Assembly: GCA_045863195.1 (NCBI GenBank)
Contig: BTUI01000016.1
Coordinates: 1-58,442, forward strand
Source of the DNA: W-Chloroflexi-9 sp045863195
Lineage (GTDB): Bacteria > Chloroflexota > Dehalococcoidia > UBA2979
Length of the DNA: 58,442 nucleotides
Direction: 5' to 3'
Shown here in pieces: positions 1 through 7,717 of the stretch. A model generated the notes under the pieces. That model was not told the origin of the DNA, made no database searches, and was given only the letters and a program-made list of their open reading frames with translations. Position numbers and translations under genes: made by a program. Positions within the stretch are counted from its first letter, which is position 1, and each line of letters starts with the position of its first letter.

Positions 1-118
1 GGTTGATGCGGAGGCCGCTGGAGAGCTTCTCCAGCGTCTTCCCCATCTTCGCGTTCGTCGTGCTCAGGTTTCGCTGAGCGTTCAACGCCGCGGCGTTCGT
101 GTTGATGATCATTGCCAT
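1..118 (-). CDS. flagellin, N-terminal part (gene cut by window edge)
   Basis: Only the first 39 codons are in the window. The translation begins MAMIINTNAAALNAQRNL and continues with a K-x-L-E-K-L-S-S-G-L-R-I-N block. This is the conserved N-terminal D0 helix of bacterial flagellin, which polymerises into the extracellular filament and is exported by the flagellar type III system. The ATG at 118 has a GGAGG ribosome binding site at 126-130 (7 nt spacing). A sigma-28-like promoter lies about 97 nt upstream. The rest of the gene, and any other flagellar genes, lie beyond position 1. Recognition is by motif only, but this N-terminus is highly diagnostic. Confidence 0.93.
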   Translation of the reverse strand, partial: MAMIINTNAAALNAQRNLSTTNAKMGKTLEKLSSGLRIN

Positions 119-214
119 CTGGTGGCCTCCTCAGCCTGTGAAATCCGACATCCCTGTCGTGATGGACTGGAGCGTCCGACCAGCTCCGGAACCTGTCGGG
201 GGACTCCACGGCAA

Positions 215-241
215 TCATCGGCAGACTCACCGTTCCCTTAA
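215..241 (-). promoter_or_regulatory. sigma-28 (FliA/SigD)-type flagellar promoter
   Basis: Read on the minus strand there is TTAA (241-238), exactly 15 nt, then GCCGATGA (222-215). The enterobacterial and Bacillus consensus is TAAA-N15-GCCGATAA, so the -10 box matches 7 of 8 and the spacing is exact. It points at the flagellin start at 118. The -35 box lies in a CCCTTAAGGG palindrome (235-244). Confidence 0.75.
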
Positions 242-312
242 GGGTTAGCCCCCACCCCTCCCCCGTAGATGCGGGAGGCCCCATACTTCTTGTCCGGGTA
301 ACTACCGAGACC

Positions 313-330
313 GGCCGCCGCAAGGCGGCC
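313..330. other. perfect GNRA-loop hairpin between divergent genes
   Basis: GGCCGCC (313-319), GCAA loop, GGCGGCC (324-330): a 7-bp perfect stem closed by a GNRA tetraloop. It is 35 nt upstream of the start at 365 and in the upstream region of flagellin. There is no T-tract on either side, so it is not a typical intrinsic terminator. It could be a leader hairpin. Confidence 0.4.
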
Positions 331-364
331 GTAGCGTCTCCGGAGAGACCCGGTGGAGGCTTCG

Positions 365-1309
365 ATGCAGGTTCAACGACTCGCGGTGTGTGGCTGGGAC
401 GAAGCCGTCCCAGCGCTCCTCGGCGCCCTGGAGGCGACCGGCGCCTTCCGCGCGACCCGCGTGGTGGATCACTCTTCGGCCGCGCTCGTCCGCGCGCGCC
501 AGGTGACCGGCCTGCCCTGCGCCATCCACCCCGCCGCCGCCCTCCGCACCGAGGAGATCGATGCCGTCCTGCTGGCGACCCCCGGGCATGCCGCCGCCGC
601 CGTGGACGCCGTCCACCGACGCCCCGCGACCCTGATCGTCGCCCCCGAGCTCCTCGACCCCGAATCACTCCGCCTGATTGCGGCCGCGGCCGCCGAGGAC
701 GCGCTGCCGCTGGTCGCCCTGCGCCCGGCGTTCCGCGGCTCCGGCCTCGCCGGCGTGGCCACGGCCGCGCGCCACGAGACGATCGAGGCGCTTTCGCTCG
801 ATGTGACCGGCAACCACCCGCGCACGCTGCTGCAGGCTGCGGTCGTCGCCACCCTGCGGATGCTTCCCGGCGTGCCCTCGCACGTCTTCGCCTCCGCGTG
901 GGGCTCGCCCTGCGCGCGCGGCGGCATTGCCGTCACGCTCCGCTATGAGGACGGCCGGCTCGCCACGCTGGACGTCCGCCGCTCCGACACCCCTTCCTTC
1001 CGCGTGGTCGCGGACGGGATCGACGGCCCCATCGCCATCCGCCGGCCCTCGGCGGTGGGCGACCCGCTCCAGGCGGAGGCGGACCGCGCCGCGCGCATCC
1101 GCACCCGTGACGTGGACGCGGCCGGTCTGCTCGCGGCGGAGGCCGCAGTGCTGGGCGCGATCGAGACCGCGCTCGAGACGGCCGAGGTCGTGGCGCCGCG
1201 CGTCGAGCCCGCCCGGCAGTTGCACCTCATCGCAGCGACGCCAGAAGCGCGCGCGGCCGCCCCGGCGCGCTCAACCGCCCGCGGGAACCTGCGGCTGGTC
1301 GTCTCTTAG
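365..1309 (+). CDS. Gfo/Idh/MocA-like Rossmann-fold protein (putative oxidoreductase)
   Basis: About 314 residues. The N-terminus has a beta-alpha-beta nucleotide-binding pattern (RLAVCGWDEAVPALLGALEA), then strands reading RVVDHSS, DAVLLATPGHAAAAVDAV and TLIVAPELL. These resemble the NAD(P)-binding half of Gfo/Idh/MocA dehydrogenases, but the usual G-x-G-x-x-G and the E-K-P motif are degraded, so activity is uncertain. The start is taken at ATG 365 because GGAGG lies at 355-359. The GTG at 353 in the same frame overlaps that ribosome binding site. The C-terminus is Ala/Arg-rich and ends LRLVVS. It is followed 60 nt later by an SDR gene, so co-transcription is possible. Confidence 0.55.
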   Translation: MQVQRLAVCGWDEAVPALLGALEATGAFRATRVVDHSSAALVRARQVTGLPCAIHPAAALRTEEIDAVLLATPGHAAAAVDAVHRRPATLIVAPELLDPESLRLIAAAAAEDALPLVALRPAFRGSGLAGVATAARHETIEALSLDVTGNHPRTLLQAAVVATLRMLPGVPSHVFASAWGSPCARGGIAVTLRYEDGRLATLDVRRSDTPSFRVVADGIDGPIAIRRPSAVGDPLQAEADRAARIRTRDVDAAGLLAAEAAVLGAIETALETAEVVAPRVEPARQLHLIAATPEARAAAPARSTARGNLRLVVS

Positions 1310-1369
1310 CATTTCTCCCGCGCCCCTGAGGCACACTCGATCCACCCCGCCAGATGCGGGGCGTGGAGG

Positions 1370-2254
1370 ATGACCGTGCCCGCCGACCGCTCCCCGACCC
1401 GCACCGTCCTGGTCACCGGCGCCTCCAGCGGCATTGGCGCCGCATGCGCCATCCACCTCGACCGGCTGGGCTGGGATGTGATCGCCGGCGTCCGCCGCTC
1501 GGAGGCCGTGGAAGCACTCCATGCCGTCGCGTCGAGCCGCCTCCGTCACGTCATCCTGGACGTGGCCGACCCCGCCTCGATCCGCGCGGCGTTCGAAGCG
1601 TCTGACAGCCCGCTCGCCGGCGTGCCCCTGCACGGCCTGGTGAACAACGCCGGCATCGCCGTGGCGGGCGTGGCGGAGTACCTCCCGATGGAACGTCTCC
1701 GCGAGCAGTTCGAGGTCAACTTCTTCGGCCAGGTCGCCGTGACCCAGGCGGCGCTCCCCGCGATCCGGGCCGGCGGCGGCCGCATCGTGAACATGTCCTC
1801 GATCTCCGGGCTGCACGCCGCGCCGTTCTTTGGTGCGTACGCCTCCTCCAAGCACGCGCTGGAGGCGTGGAGCGACTCGCTCCGCCAGGAACTGGCGCCG
1901 TGGGGCCTCCACGTCGCGGTGATCGAGCCCGGCGCCATCGACACGCCGATCTGGGAGAGCGGCGAGGAGCGCGCCCGCCGCATCGTGGACGAGATGCCGG
2001 CCGCCGGGCGGGAGCGCTACGCGGCCTCCATCCGCGCCGGGCTGGACACCACCCGCCGAGGCGGCGTCCGGGGCATCCCGGCGCAGCGCGTGGCGGAGGC
2101 GGTGGAGCACGCGCTGACGGCGGCGAAGCCTCGGACGCGCTACGTGGTGGGGCGGGACGCCCGCCTGCAGGCGGCGGCGAAGCGGCTGCTGCCGGACCGC
2201 TGGCTGGACGCGCTCACCCGCCGCGCCATGCACCTTCCCCGCCGCGAGGACTGA
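1370..2254 (+). CDS. short-chain dehydrogenase/reductase (classical SDR)
   Basis: 294 residues. The cofactor motif TGASSGIG is at residues 16-23, NNAG at 92-95, the catalytic Ser in MSSISG at about 143, and the catalytic Y157-ASS-K161. This is a complete classical SDR tetrad, predicting NAD(P)H-dependent oxidoreduction of an alcohol or ketone. The C-terminal tail (about 45 residues beyond the core, with VGRDARLQAAAKRLLPDRW) resembles the retinol/steroid-dehydrogenase-like SDRs. The substrate cannot be read from sequence. An ATG start is used with GTGGAGG upstream. It stands alone apart from the upstream Gfo/Idh-like gene. Confidence 0.85.
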   Translation: MTVPADRSPTRTVLVTGASSGIGAACAIHLDRLGWDVIAGVRRSEAVEALHAVASSRLRHVILDVADPASIRAAFEASDSPLAGVPLHGLVNNAGIAVAGVAEYLPMERLREQFEVNFFGQVAVTQAALPAIRAGGGRIVNMSSISGLHAAPFFGAYASSKHALEAWSDSLRQELAPWGLHVAVIEPGAIDTPIWESGEERARRIVDEMPAAGRERYAASIRAGLDTTRRGGVRGIPAQRVAEAVEHALTAAKPRTRYVVGRDARLQAAAKRLLPDRWLDALTRRAMHLPRRED

Positions 2255-2339
2255 CCGGACACCCGAGGACGACCGCCTGCGCGCCTAACGCGGGCTCCAT
2301 TTACGATCCGCATGGCGGACTAGTGGCAGGATCAGGACG

Positions 2340-3071
2340 TTGCTGGATTCCACCGACTCTCGCCGTCTCCCCCTCCTTGTCTTCTCGCTCATCGGCGCCA
2401 TCGCCCTCGCGGCCGTGGTGGTGATCGTGGTGTTCGGGGGTGAGGGCGACCTGGGGCTGCGCGGCGGCAACAACGACAGCACGACGGGCAGTCAGACCGC
2501 CAGCGGCCTGGTGCCCGGCGACCCGGAGGTCGTGGCGCAGGACAGCGTGGCGGAGTTCACTCGCACCCACGGCGAGCCGCCGAACACGGACATCGCGCGG
2601 ATGCGCATCCCCGTCCTCAGCGTGGACGCGCCGGTCGGCCTCTGGCTGGTGGACGGCAACATCATGCCGGAGCCATACGGCCCGGTGGACGTGGCGCTGT
2701 ACGACCTGAGCGGATGGCCGGGCCTCGGCGGCATGCCGGGCGAGGGCCGTAACGCCATCTTCGGCGGCCACGTGGACATGAACCGGGACATCCCCTACGC
2801 CGGCGCCCACTACCGCGGCCCCGCCGTCTTCTGGGCGATCGACCAGCTCAGCCCCGGCGACATCATCGAGGTCGACTACGCCGGCGAGACCCTGCGCTAC
2901 GCCGTGGTCTGGACCGAGGCGGTCGAGGTGAGCGACGGCGCGAACTGGCGGCAGTACTGGTCCAGCGACGTCGCGGTCGATTCGATCACGCTGTTCACCT
3001 GCGGCGGCGAGTTCGACTTCGAGGCGCACGAGTACAGCCACCGCGTCGTCGTCCGCGCCGAGCGCATCTAG
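2340..3071 (+). CDS. class E/F-type sortase
   Basis: 243 residues with a TTG start preceded by AGGA. One transmembrane helix (residues 11-33) follows a short basic N-terminus, then a Gly/Ser/Thr-rich linker and an exported catalytic domain. The sortase triad is visible: His144 in GGHVD, Cys221 in LFTCGG, and Arg235 in YSHRVVV. Sortases are membrane-anchored transpeptidases that join proteins with a C-terminal sorting signal to the cell surface or to each other. No protein with an obvious LPxTG-like tail followed by a hydrophobic helix was seen in this window, so the substrate must be elsewhere or the signal is divergent. Confidence 0.85.
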   Translation: MLDSTDSRRLPLLVFSLIGAIALAAVVVIVVFGGEGDLGLRGGNNDSTTGSQTASGLVPGDPEVVAQDSVAEFTRTHGEPPNTDIARMRIPVLSVDAPVGLWLVDGNIMPEPYGPVDVALYDLSGWPGLGGMPGEGRNAIFGGHVDMNRDIPYAGAHYRGPAVFWAIDQLSPGDIIEVDYAGETLRYAVVWTEAVEVSDGANWRQYWSSDVAVDSITLFTCGGEFDFEAHEYSHRVVVRAERI

Positions 3072-3100
3072 GCACCCTCGCCGCGCTGACGGGCGAGCGG

Positions 3101-3121
3101 GCATCGGGGAGTCCCCGATGC
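3101..3121. other. 9-bp perfect inverted repeat over the next gene's first ATG
   Basis: GCATCGGGG (3101-3109), AGT, CCCCGATGC (3113-3121). The ATG at 3118 lies inside the 3' arm, so a hairpin would hide that start codon. It may instead act as a terminator-like hairpin for the sortase gene (no T-run is present). Confidence 0.45.
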
Positions 3122-4161
3122 CCGCGCCCCCGCGCGTGATGCACGATCCCCGCATGGAGATCGTGCATTCCTCCGCCACCGCGCGCACCCGCCCCACCCC
3201 CGTCCCCGTCGCCCTCGACGAGGTGATCTCGTGGGGCTGCTCCGGCAAGGGCTGGAACTGCTGCACGGACAAGGCGATCCCGGTGAAGCCGTACGACATG
3301 GTGCGGCTGCGCCACGCCACCGCGAAGCCCTCGCAAGCGCTCATCAACGAGCGCATCGTCCACTTCGACTGGGACGACGCCGGCACTCTGACCGGCTGGC
3401 TCGCCCAGCGCCCGTACGAGGCGAACCGGGTCGCCTGCCTCTTCTACGAGGAACTGACGAACCTGGACGCCGTGCGGATGCGCGACCAGGATCCGGAACG
3501 CTTCGCCACGATGCCGCAGGCCGTGCGCGACGCCGCCGAACGCCGGCAGGGCGGCACCTGGCGCGTCGCGGGGCTGTGTGGCGTCCACCAGAACCGCCCG
3601 GGCGCCTGCCGCGGATATCCGTTCCAGCGCGACCCCCGGTGGGCGGATCACCCGGAGCGCGCCGCCGGGCAGATCTTCAACTGCGGCTCGTGCGCCCTCG
3701 CGGAGCGGACCACCGTGCGCGAGGTGATGCTGGACAACGACATCGTCCCGTTCTGGCAGGCGGACGATGCGTACCGGGCGGTGGCGCAGTACCTGCACGC
3801 GCGCGGCTTCGCGAACATCAACGACCGCCGCTACCGTGCGCTGGCGGTCGACCTGCAGCAGCGCGCCAACGTCTGGCTCGCGCTCTACGTCCCGGACGCC
3901 AGCCCGCGCGTGCGCGAGGCGTACCCGGACCACTGGCTCACCCCACACGACATCGAGGGTGACCGGCAGGTCTACCGGATGCTGCTGGAGGATGCGCTCG
4001 ACCGCGCGGATGCGATGGTCGCGGCGAGCGGCATCGCCCCGGCGGACCTCGGCGGGCCCGGCACGAACGCCGAGCGCCCGGACGTCGCCGCGCTCCTCGA
4101 CCCGGCGCGCGAGGTGCTGCCGCCGCCGGCGGTGATCCCGGTCAGCCTCGCGACGACCTAG
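3118..4161 (+). CDS. YkgJ-type cysteine-cluster protein (putative Zn/Fe-binding)
   Basis: Up to 347 residues. Cysteines cluster as C41-x6-C48-C49, then LCGVHQNRPGACRGYP and NCGSC. This is the arrangement of the YkgJ/UPF0153 'zinc- or iron-chelating' family, often seen in proteins linked to flagellin methylation or of unknown role. The start is uncertain: ATG 3118 sits in a hairpin and has no clean ribosome binding site, while ATG 3139 and ATG 3154 in the same frame remove only non-conserved residues. The C-terminal part (from about residue 200) is helical and has no motif I recognise. It ends 2 nt before the convergent glyoxalase-like gene. Confidence 0.7.
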   Translation: MPAPPRVMHDPRMEIVHSSATARTRPTPVPVALDEVISWGCSGKGWNCCTDKAIPVKPYDMVRLRHATAKPSQALINERIVHFDWDDAGTLTGWLAQRPYEANRVACLFYEELTNLDAVRMRDQDPERFATMPQAVRDAAERRQGGTWRVAGLCGVHQNRPGACRGYPFQRDPRWADHPERAAGQIFNCGSCALAERTTVREVMLDNDIVPFWQADDAYRAVAQYLHARGFANINDRRYRALAVDLQQRANVWLALYVPDASPRVREAYPDHWLTPHDIEGDRQVYRMLLEDALDRADAMVAASGIAPADLGGPGTNAERPDVAALLDPAREVLPPPAVIPVSLATT

Positions 4162-4163
4162 CG

Positions 4164-4607
4164 CTACTCCGGCAGCGCCAGCAGTCCGCGATCGTCGAAC
4201 GGGAAGCCGGGGTTGTAAGCGACCTCCCACGGGTATCCGTCCGGGTCGGCGAAGTAGCCGGTCACCCCGCCCCACTCCGCCCTTGTCGCCGCCTTCAGCA
4301 GCGTGCCGCCCGCGGCGACCGCCGCGGCCAGGCACCCCGCCACCGCGCCCTCGGTCTCCACGTTCACGGCGAGCGTGATCCCGCCGAAGCCGTCCGGCCG
4401 AGGCGCGCGCTGCAGGCCGGCGTCCGCCTGCAGCTCGCCGTACGGGAAGAGCCCCAGCACCGGCCCGGCCGTCCGCACGAACGCCACCACCCCCGGCACG
4501 GACGCCGAGGAGGCGCGCCAGCCGAGCGCCTCGTAGAACGCGAGCGACCGCGCGAGGTCGCCCACCCCCAGCGTCACCAGGTTGATGCGAGGCGGGATCG
4601 TGCTCAT
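4164..4607 (-). CDS. VOC (glyoxalase/bleomycin-resistance fold) family protein
   Basis: 147 residues starting MSTIPPRINLVTLGVGDLARSL, with GAGGA 8-12 nt upstream. That start is better than an in-frame codon 21 nt earlier. The pattern is two beta-alpha-beta-beta-beta modules: LVTLGVGDLARSLAFYEALGW at the N-terminus and DPDGYPWEVAYNP at the C-terminus, the latter carrying the usual metal-ligand Glu (WEV). VOC proteins include lyases, dioxygenases and antibiotic-binding proteins. This short single-domain member cannot be assigned a substrate. Confidence 0.8.
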   Translation of the reverse strand: MSTIPPRINLVTLGVGDLARSLAFYEALGWRASSASVPGVVAFVRTAGPVLGLFPYGELQADAGLQRAPRPDGFGGITLAVNVETEGAVAGCLAAAVAAGGTLLKAATRAEWGGVTGYFADPDGYPWEVAYNPGFPFDDRGLLALPE

Positions 4608-5056
4608 GCGCGCATCCTCGCCCGCCACGGCTGCCCTCGTCCACGTCCGCGCGGCACCGGTGCGACGACTTCACACGGAAATACGTATGTGATGTAGTAC
4701 GACCGATTCGGGGACCCTCCGGCGAGGGCCGCGTCGCGACCCGACGCCCACCCTCTCGCGGCCTCGTTTCACCCCCCAGCATCGGGCCTCCTCCGCCTCA
4801 CCCGCGGAGGGGGCCCGGTGCGCGTTCAGGGGGCCGAGGACGCGAACCTCGGGGAGGACACGACCCCGCCAGTCGGTCGGACGCGGCCTCCGTCCGCCTG
4901 AAGCCGCCCCAGAGCGCAGGGCTGGACTTGGCGTTCAACGCGACCGCTCCGCGGGCCCCGACGCACAGCGGCGGTGTTGTTGATTGCCGTCGCACCGGTT
5001 CGAGCCGAGGGAAGCAGGTTGACCGAGTCTGCGGGAGCCGGAGGGGCGCGGGGCGC
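4608..5056. other. gene-poor intergenic stretch
   Basis: About 450 nt with no convincing gene. A short AT-rich patch contains the palindrome ATACGTAT (4681-4688), upstream of the VOC gene, and could hold its promoter or an operator. The reading frame on the minus strand across 4798-5151 has unconstrained, Arg/Pro/Ser-rich coding and overlaps a better candidate, so it is not called. Small T-arm-like hairpins near 4845 do not build into a tRNA or tmRNA. Confidence 0.5.
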
Positions 5057-5359
5057 CTATTTGTGGCGCAGCGACTCGCTTGCCTTGGCGGCGAGATGCG
5101 TCTTCCAGTCGTCGGAAGAGAGCGTGCACTGCACGTATCGACGGAAGTCACCCGACGACAGATTCAACTGCTTGGCCATCAACCCGATGAGGTGATCGTC
5201 GATATCACCGCTCTTTGGACGCGACATCTTGGTCCGCAGAATTTCGCGGCCTTCGAATTTGAAGAAATAGAAGTAGTGATCGCCGTTGGACTCATCGCAC
5301 TCTCCGGACATCTTTCCCCGGAGCTGCTTGTCTGTCTCGCGCTTATCTAGACTTGCCAA
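5057..5359 (-). CDS. small protein C of low-GC cassette (possible toxin-like)
   Basis: 100 residues, TTG start; an internal ATG at residue 17 is an alternative. I do not recognise the family. The central block D-H-Y-F-Y-F-F-K-F-E-G-R-E-I followed by K-M-S-R and MAKQLNLSSGDF looks like a compact beta-hairpin plus helix domain. It starts 3 nt after gene B ends, so the two are almost certainly co-translated. The lower GC and different codon use (CTA, TTC/TTT mixes, AAG/AAA) against the surrounding region suggest acquisition by transfer. By context it could be the toxin partner of the HicB-like gene B; this is inference only. Confidence 0.6.
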   Translation of the reverse strand: MASLDKRETDKQLRGKMSGECDESNGDHYFYFFKFEGREILRTKMSRPKSGDIDDHLIGLMAKQLNLSSGDFRRYVQCTLSSDDWKTHLAAKASESLRHK

Positions 5360-5362
5360 GGG

Positions 5363-5662
5363 TCAGGCGAATGCATGAACGGACAGGCGAGTCGCGCGAG
5401 GCTCCGCCCTGCGGATGAGTTCAAGATGCTTCGTGAGTTCTGGCCCCAGCGTCGCTTCTCGGCACTCAAGAGCGGCACGGTAGGCCATCACGGACTCGCA
5501 GAAGTCCCTAGCCGCCTCCGTCTTTGTCGCTCCGTAACCATGCTCACCGAGGGCATCGGACACAACATAGTAGCCGCCGTCGGCTTCGTAGACAGTGACA
5601 ATCCAGGTGCCGATGTCGGGGGAATTAAGAGTCGTCAGGGCTGAATAGCTATAGCGTCCCAC
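5363..5662 (-). CDS. small protein B of low-GC cassette (HicB-like pattern)
   Basis: 99 residues. The stretch W-I-V-T-V-Y-E-A-D-G-G-Y-Y-V-V-S-D, then GYGATKTEAARDFCESVMAY, follows the pattern of HicB-type partial RNase-H-fold antitoxins (E-x-D-G-y-Y-v, G-x-T-x-x-E-A). A DNA-binding C-terminal domain is not evident. It overlaps the 3' end of gene A by 14 nt and is followed 3 nt later by gene C, so all three form one operon. HicB similarity is judged by eye and is moderate; a plain hypothetical protein remains possible. Confidence 0.6.
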   Translation of the reverse strand: MGRYSYSALTTLNSPDIGTWIVTVYEADGGYYVVSDALGEHGYGATKTEAARDFCESVMAYRAALECREATLGPELTKHLELIRRAEPRATRLSVHAFA

Positions 5663-6026
5663 GGTCTGCCTTTGCCTTCGCCGCCGCCTTCAATCTCAGT
5701 TCTTCGAGATCATCGTCCGTGATCCCTAACTCCTTCAGGATCTCGGCCGGAACGGTGATTGGCCTCACGTCGGCAGCGTAACTATACAGAAGCTGTGTCA
5801 AGACCCTTCGTAGGATTTCGGCAAACTCGACTGATGTGCGAAGTCGGGCTACCTCCCTCGCCTCACCTGTACCGACCGGCCTAACGCCAAACGACAGAGT
5901 AGCCGCGTACGAATTCAGGTTCACCATCACAGTGTCCGTGAAGATGTCGTGTGGCGACGTGCCCACCCAGTCGGGTGTGCCCGGATTCTGATCCACGTCT
6001 TCCAAGGGCCTTGCTCTCGCGTCCAC
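5649..6026 (-). CDS. small protein A of low-GC cassette (DUF3467-like pattern)
   Basis: 125 residues, GTG start with GGGAG about 10 nt upstream. The segment from residue about 30 (D-I-F-T-D-T-V-M-V-N-L, SFGVRP, then VARLRTSVEFAEILRRVL) resembles DUF3467 proteins, small predicted regulators with D-x-V-x-V, F-x-x-FG and a V-A-R-x-x-x-S-P-E-H-A helix. A charged C-terminal helix (ELGITDDDLEELRLKAAAKAK) follows. It is the first gene of the three-gene minus-strand operon. Its role is unknown; by position it may control the two downstream genes. Confidence 0.6.
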   Translation of the reverse strand: MDARARPLEDVDQNPGTPDWVGTSPHDIFTDTVMVNLNSYAATLSFGVRPVGTGEAREVARLRTSVEFAEILRRVLTQLLYSYAADVRPITVPAEILKELGITDDDLEELRLKAAAKAKADRGTL

Positions 6027-6129
6027 CCGCTTGGGGCTCCCGCCAAACCCACACTAACACAGGGTGGCCGAGGGCGGATGAGAACGCAAGGTGGATGAAA
6101 CGCTCAATCAGGTTAGCCTAATATCACCC

Positions 6130-7578
6130 CTACACGCGCACCTCGCGGAGCGCGGGGCTGACCTCGAGCGGGGCGCCGGTGACGGCGGTGATCTCCGCGG
6201 CGGTGTAGCCGGGGGCGTGCTCTTCGAGGATGAAGCGGCCCTCGCGCACGGCGATCACGGCGAGGTCGGTGACGATCAACGTCACGCCTCGCGCGGCCGT
6301 CACCGGCAGCGTGCAGCGTTCGAGCAGGCGCGGTGCGCCGTCGCGCGTGGTGTGCTCCATCGCGAGCCAGATCTGCTTCGCGGACGACGTGAGGTCCATC
6401 GCCCCGCCGATGCCGCCAAGGTTGTCGAAGGGCGCGTTGCTCAGCCGCCAGTTCGCGAACGAGCCGTCCGTCGCCGCCTCGTATGCGCCGAGGACGGTGA
6501 CATCGATGCGGCCGCCCCGGATCAGGCCGAACGAGTCCGCGTGGTGCACGAACGCCGCGCCGGGGACGAGCGTGACCTGCTGCCCGCCCGCGTTCACGAT
6601 GTCCGGGTCGCCCTCGCCGGGCCCGGCGAGGCGGCTGTAGCCGATCACGCCGTTCTCGGAGGAGAACGTCACGTCCCGGTCAGGCCCGACGTGGTTCGAC
6701 GCGAGCGTGGGGATGCCGATCCCGAGGTTCACCAACCACCCCGGCTGTAGCCGCTGCGCGATCACCGCCGCCATCTGCTCCCGCGAGAGGCGGCGCTTCC
6801 CCTCGGCCGCGCCGGAGGCGGAGGCCTCCGCGGCGGCCGCCGCCGCGGACGGCTGCGAGACACGCTCCGTGCGGAGCATGCCGTGCGGGCGGATCGGGAC
6901 GAGCGTCTCGACGTAGATGCCGGGCGTGTGGATCTCGTCGGGCGAGAGTGAGCCGGCGGGCAGGATCGGCTCCTCCACCTCGACGAGCACGTGTCGCGCG
7001 GCCATCGCCGCGATCGGGTTGTAGTTGCGGCCGGCGTGACGGAAGACCAGGTTGCCGGCGGTGTCCGCCTTCCACGCGCGGATGAAGGCGTAGTCCGAGA
7101 AGATCGCCTGCTCCAGCACATAGGTGCGGCCGTTGAAGACGCGGTGCTCCTTGCCCTCGGAGAGCAGCGTGTCGACACCGGCGGGCGTGTAAAACGCGGG
7201 GATGCCCGCGCCACCGGCGCGGATGCGCTCGGCGAGCGTGCCCTGCGGCACCAGTTCCGCCTCCATCTTCCCGTCGCGCACCAGTTGCTCCGGGATCGAG
7301 ACGCGCGAGGGCCGTGTGGAGGCGGTGAAGGAGGCGATCACCTTCCGCACGCGCCCGGCGTCCACCAGTTCGGCGAGCCCCTTCGCGCGTGGATCGGCGG
7401 AGACGCTGCCCACGCTGTTCGCGATGCAGGTGAGGCCGCTGGCGCCCTGGTGGAAGAGCGCGGTCGTGAGGTTCCACGGCACGCCCGTCGCGCCGAACCC
7501 CGGGATGATCACCGTCGACCCGTCCGGGACGCCGGCCACCGCCGCCTCGAACGACTCCAGCACGCGCGGCTTCGGCAT
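6130..7578 (-). CDS. fused alpha-beta 3-oxoacid-type CoA-transferase (family I)
   Basis: 482 residues. The A-type domain (residues 1-240: STVIIPGFGATGVPWNL, then GAGIPAFYTPAGV) is joined by an Ala/Ser-rich linker (about 242-260) to a B-type domain (LVNLGIGIPTLASN, then the catalytic Glu308 in SSENGVIG). This is the order of mitochondrial SCOT, whereas most bacteria keep AtoD/AtoA or ScoA/ScoB separate. It moves CoA between acyl-CoA and a 3-oxo acid (or similar acid) through a gamma-glutamyl-CoA thioester. Cytoplasmic. The gene is alone and diverges from the metallo-beta-lactamase gene. Confidence 0.9.
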   Translation of the reverse strand: MPKPRVLESFEAAVAGVPDGSTVIIPGFGATGVPWNLTTALFHQGASGLTCIANSVGSVSADPRAKGLAELVDAGRVRKVIASFTASTRPSRVSIPEQLVRDGKMEAELVPQGTLAERIRAGGAGIPAFYTPAGVDTLLSEGKEHRVFNGRTYVLEQAIFSDYAFIRAWKADTAGNLVFRHAGRNYNPIAAMAARHVLVEVEEPILPAGSLSPDEIHTPGIYVETLVPIRPHGMLRTERVSQPSAAAAAAEASASGAAEGKRRLSREQMAAVIAQRLQPGWLVNLGIGIPTLASNHVGPDRDVTFSSENGVIGYSRLAGPGEGDPDIVNAGGQQVTLVPGAAFVHHADSFGLIRGGRIDVTVLGAYEAATDGSFANWRLSNAPFDNLGGIGGAMDLTSSAKQIWLAMEHTTRDGAPRLLERCTLPVTAARGVTLIVTDLAVIAVREGRFILEEHAPGYTAAEITAVTGAPLEVSPALREVRV

Positions 7579-7717
7579 CGCAGCACCACCTCCCGAGGCA
7601 GCACGCGCGCCTCAGCGAGCGGGAAGGTACGCCTCCACAGGCGGCCCTGACAATGACGCCCGTGATGCCGGATTCGCTATCCTCCGCCGAATGCCGGCAG
7701 CGCGAGAGGGGCGTGGG

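Noticed and set aside
4830..5060. T-arm-like hairpin and GGTTCGA-like string suggesting a tRNA or tmRNA end
   Set aside because: No matching acceptor stem, D arm or anticodon arm could be built on either strand, and no CCA end is present.
4798..5151. 117-codon minus-strand frame in the gap before the low-GC cassette
   Set aside because: Low-complexity Arg/Pro/Ser coding, no motif, no ribosome binding site seen, and it overlaps the 3' end of cassette gene C.
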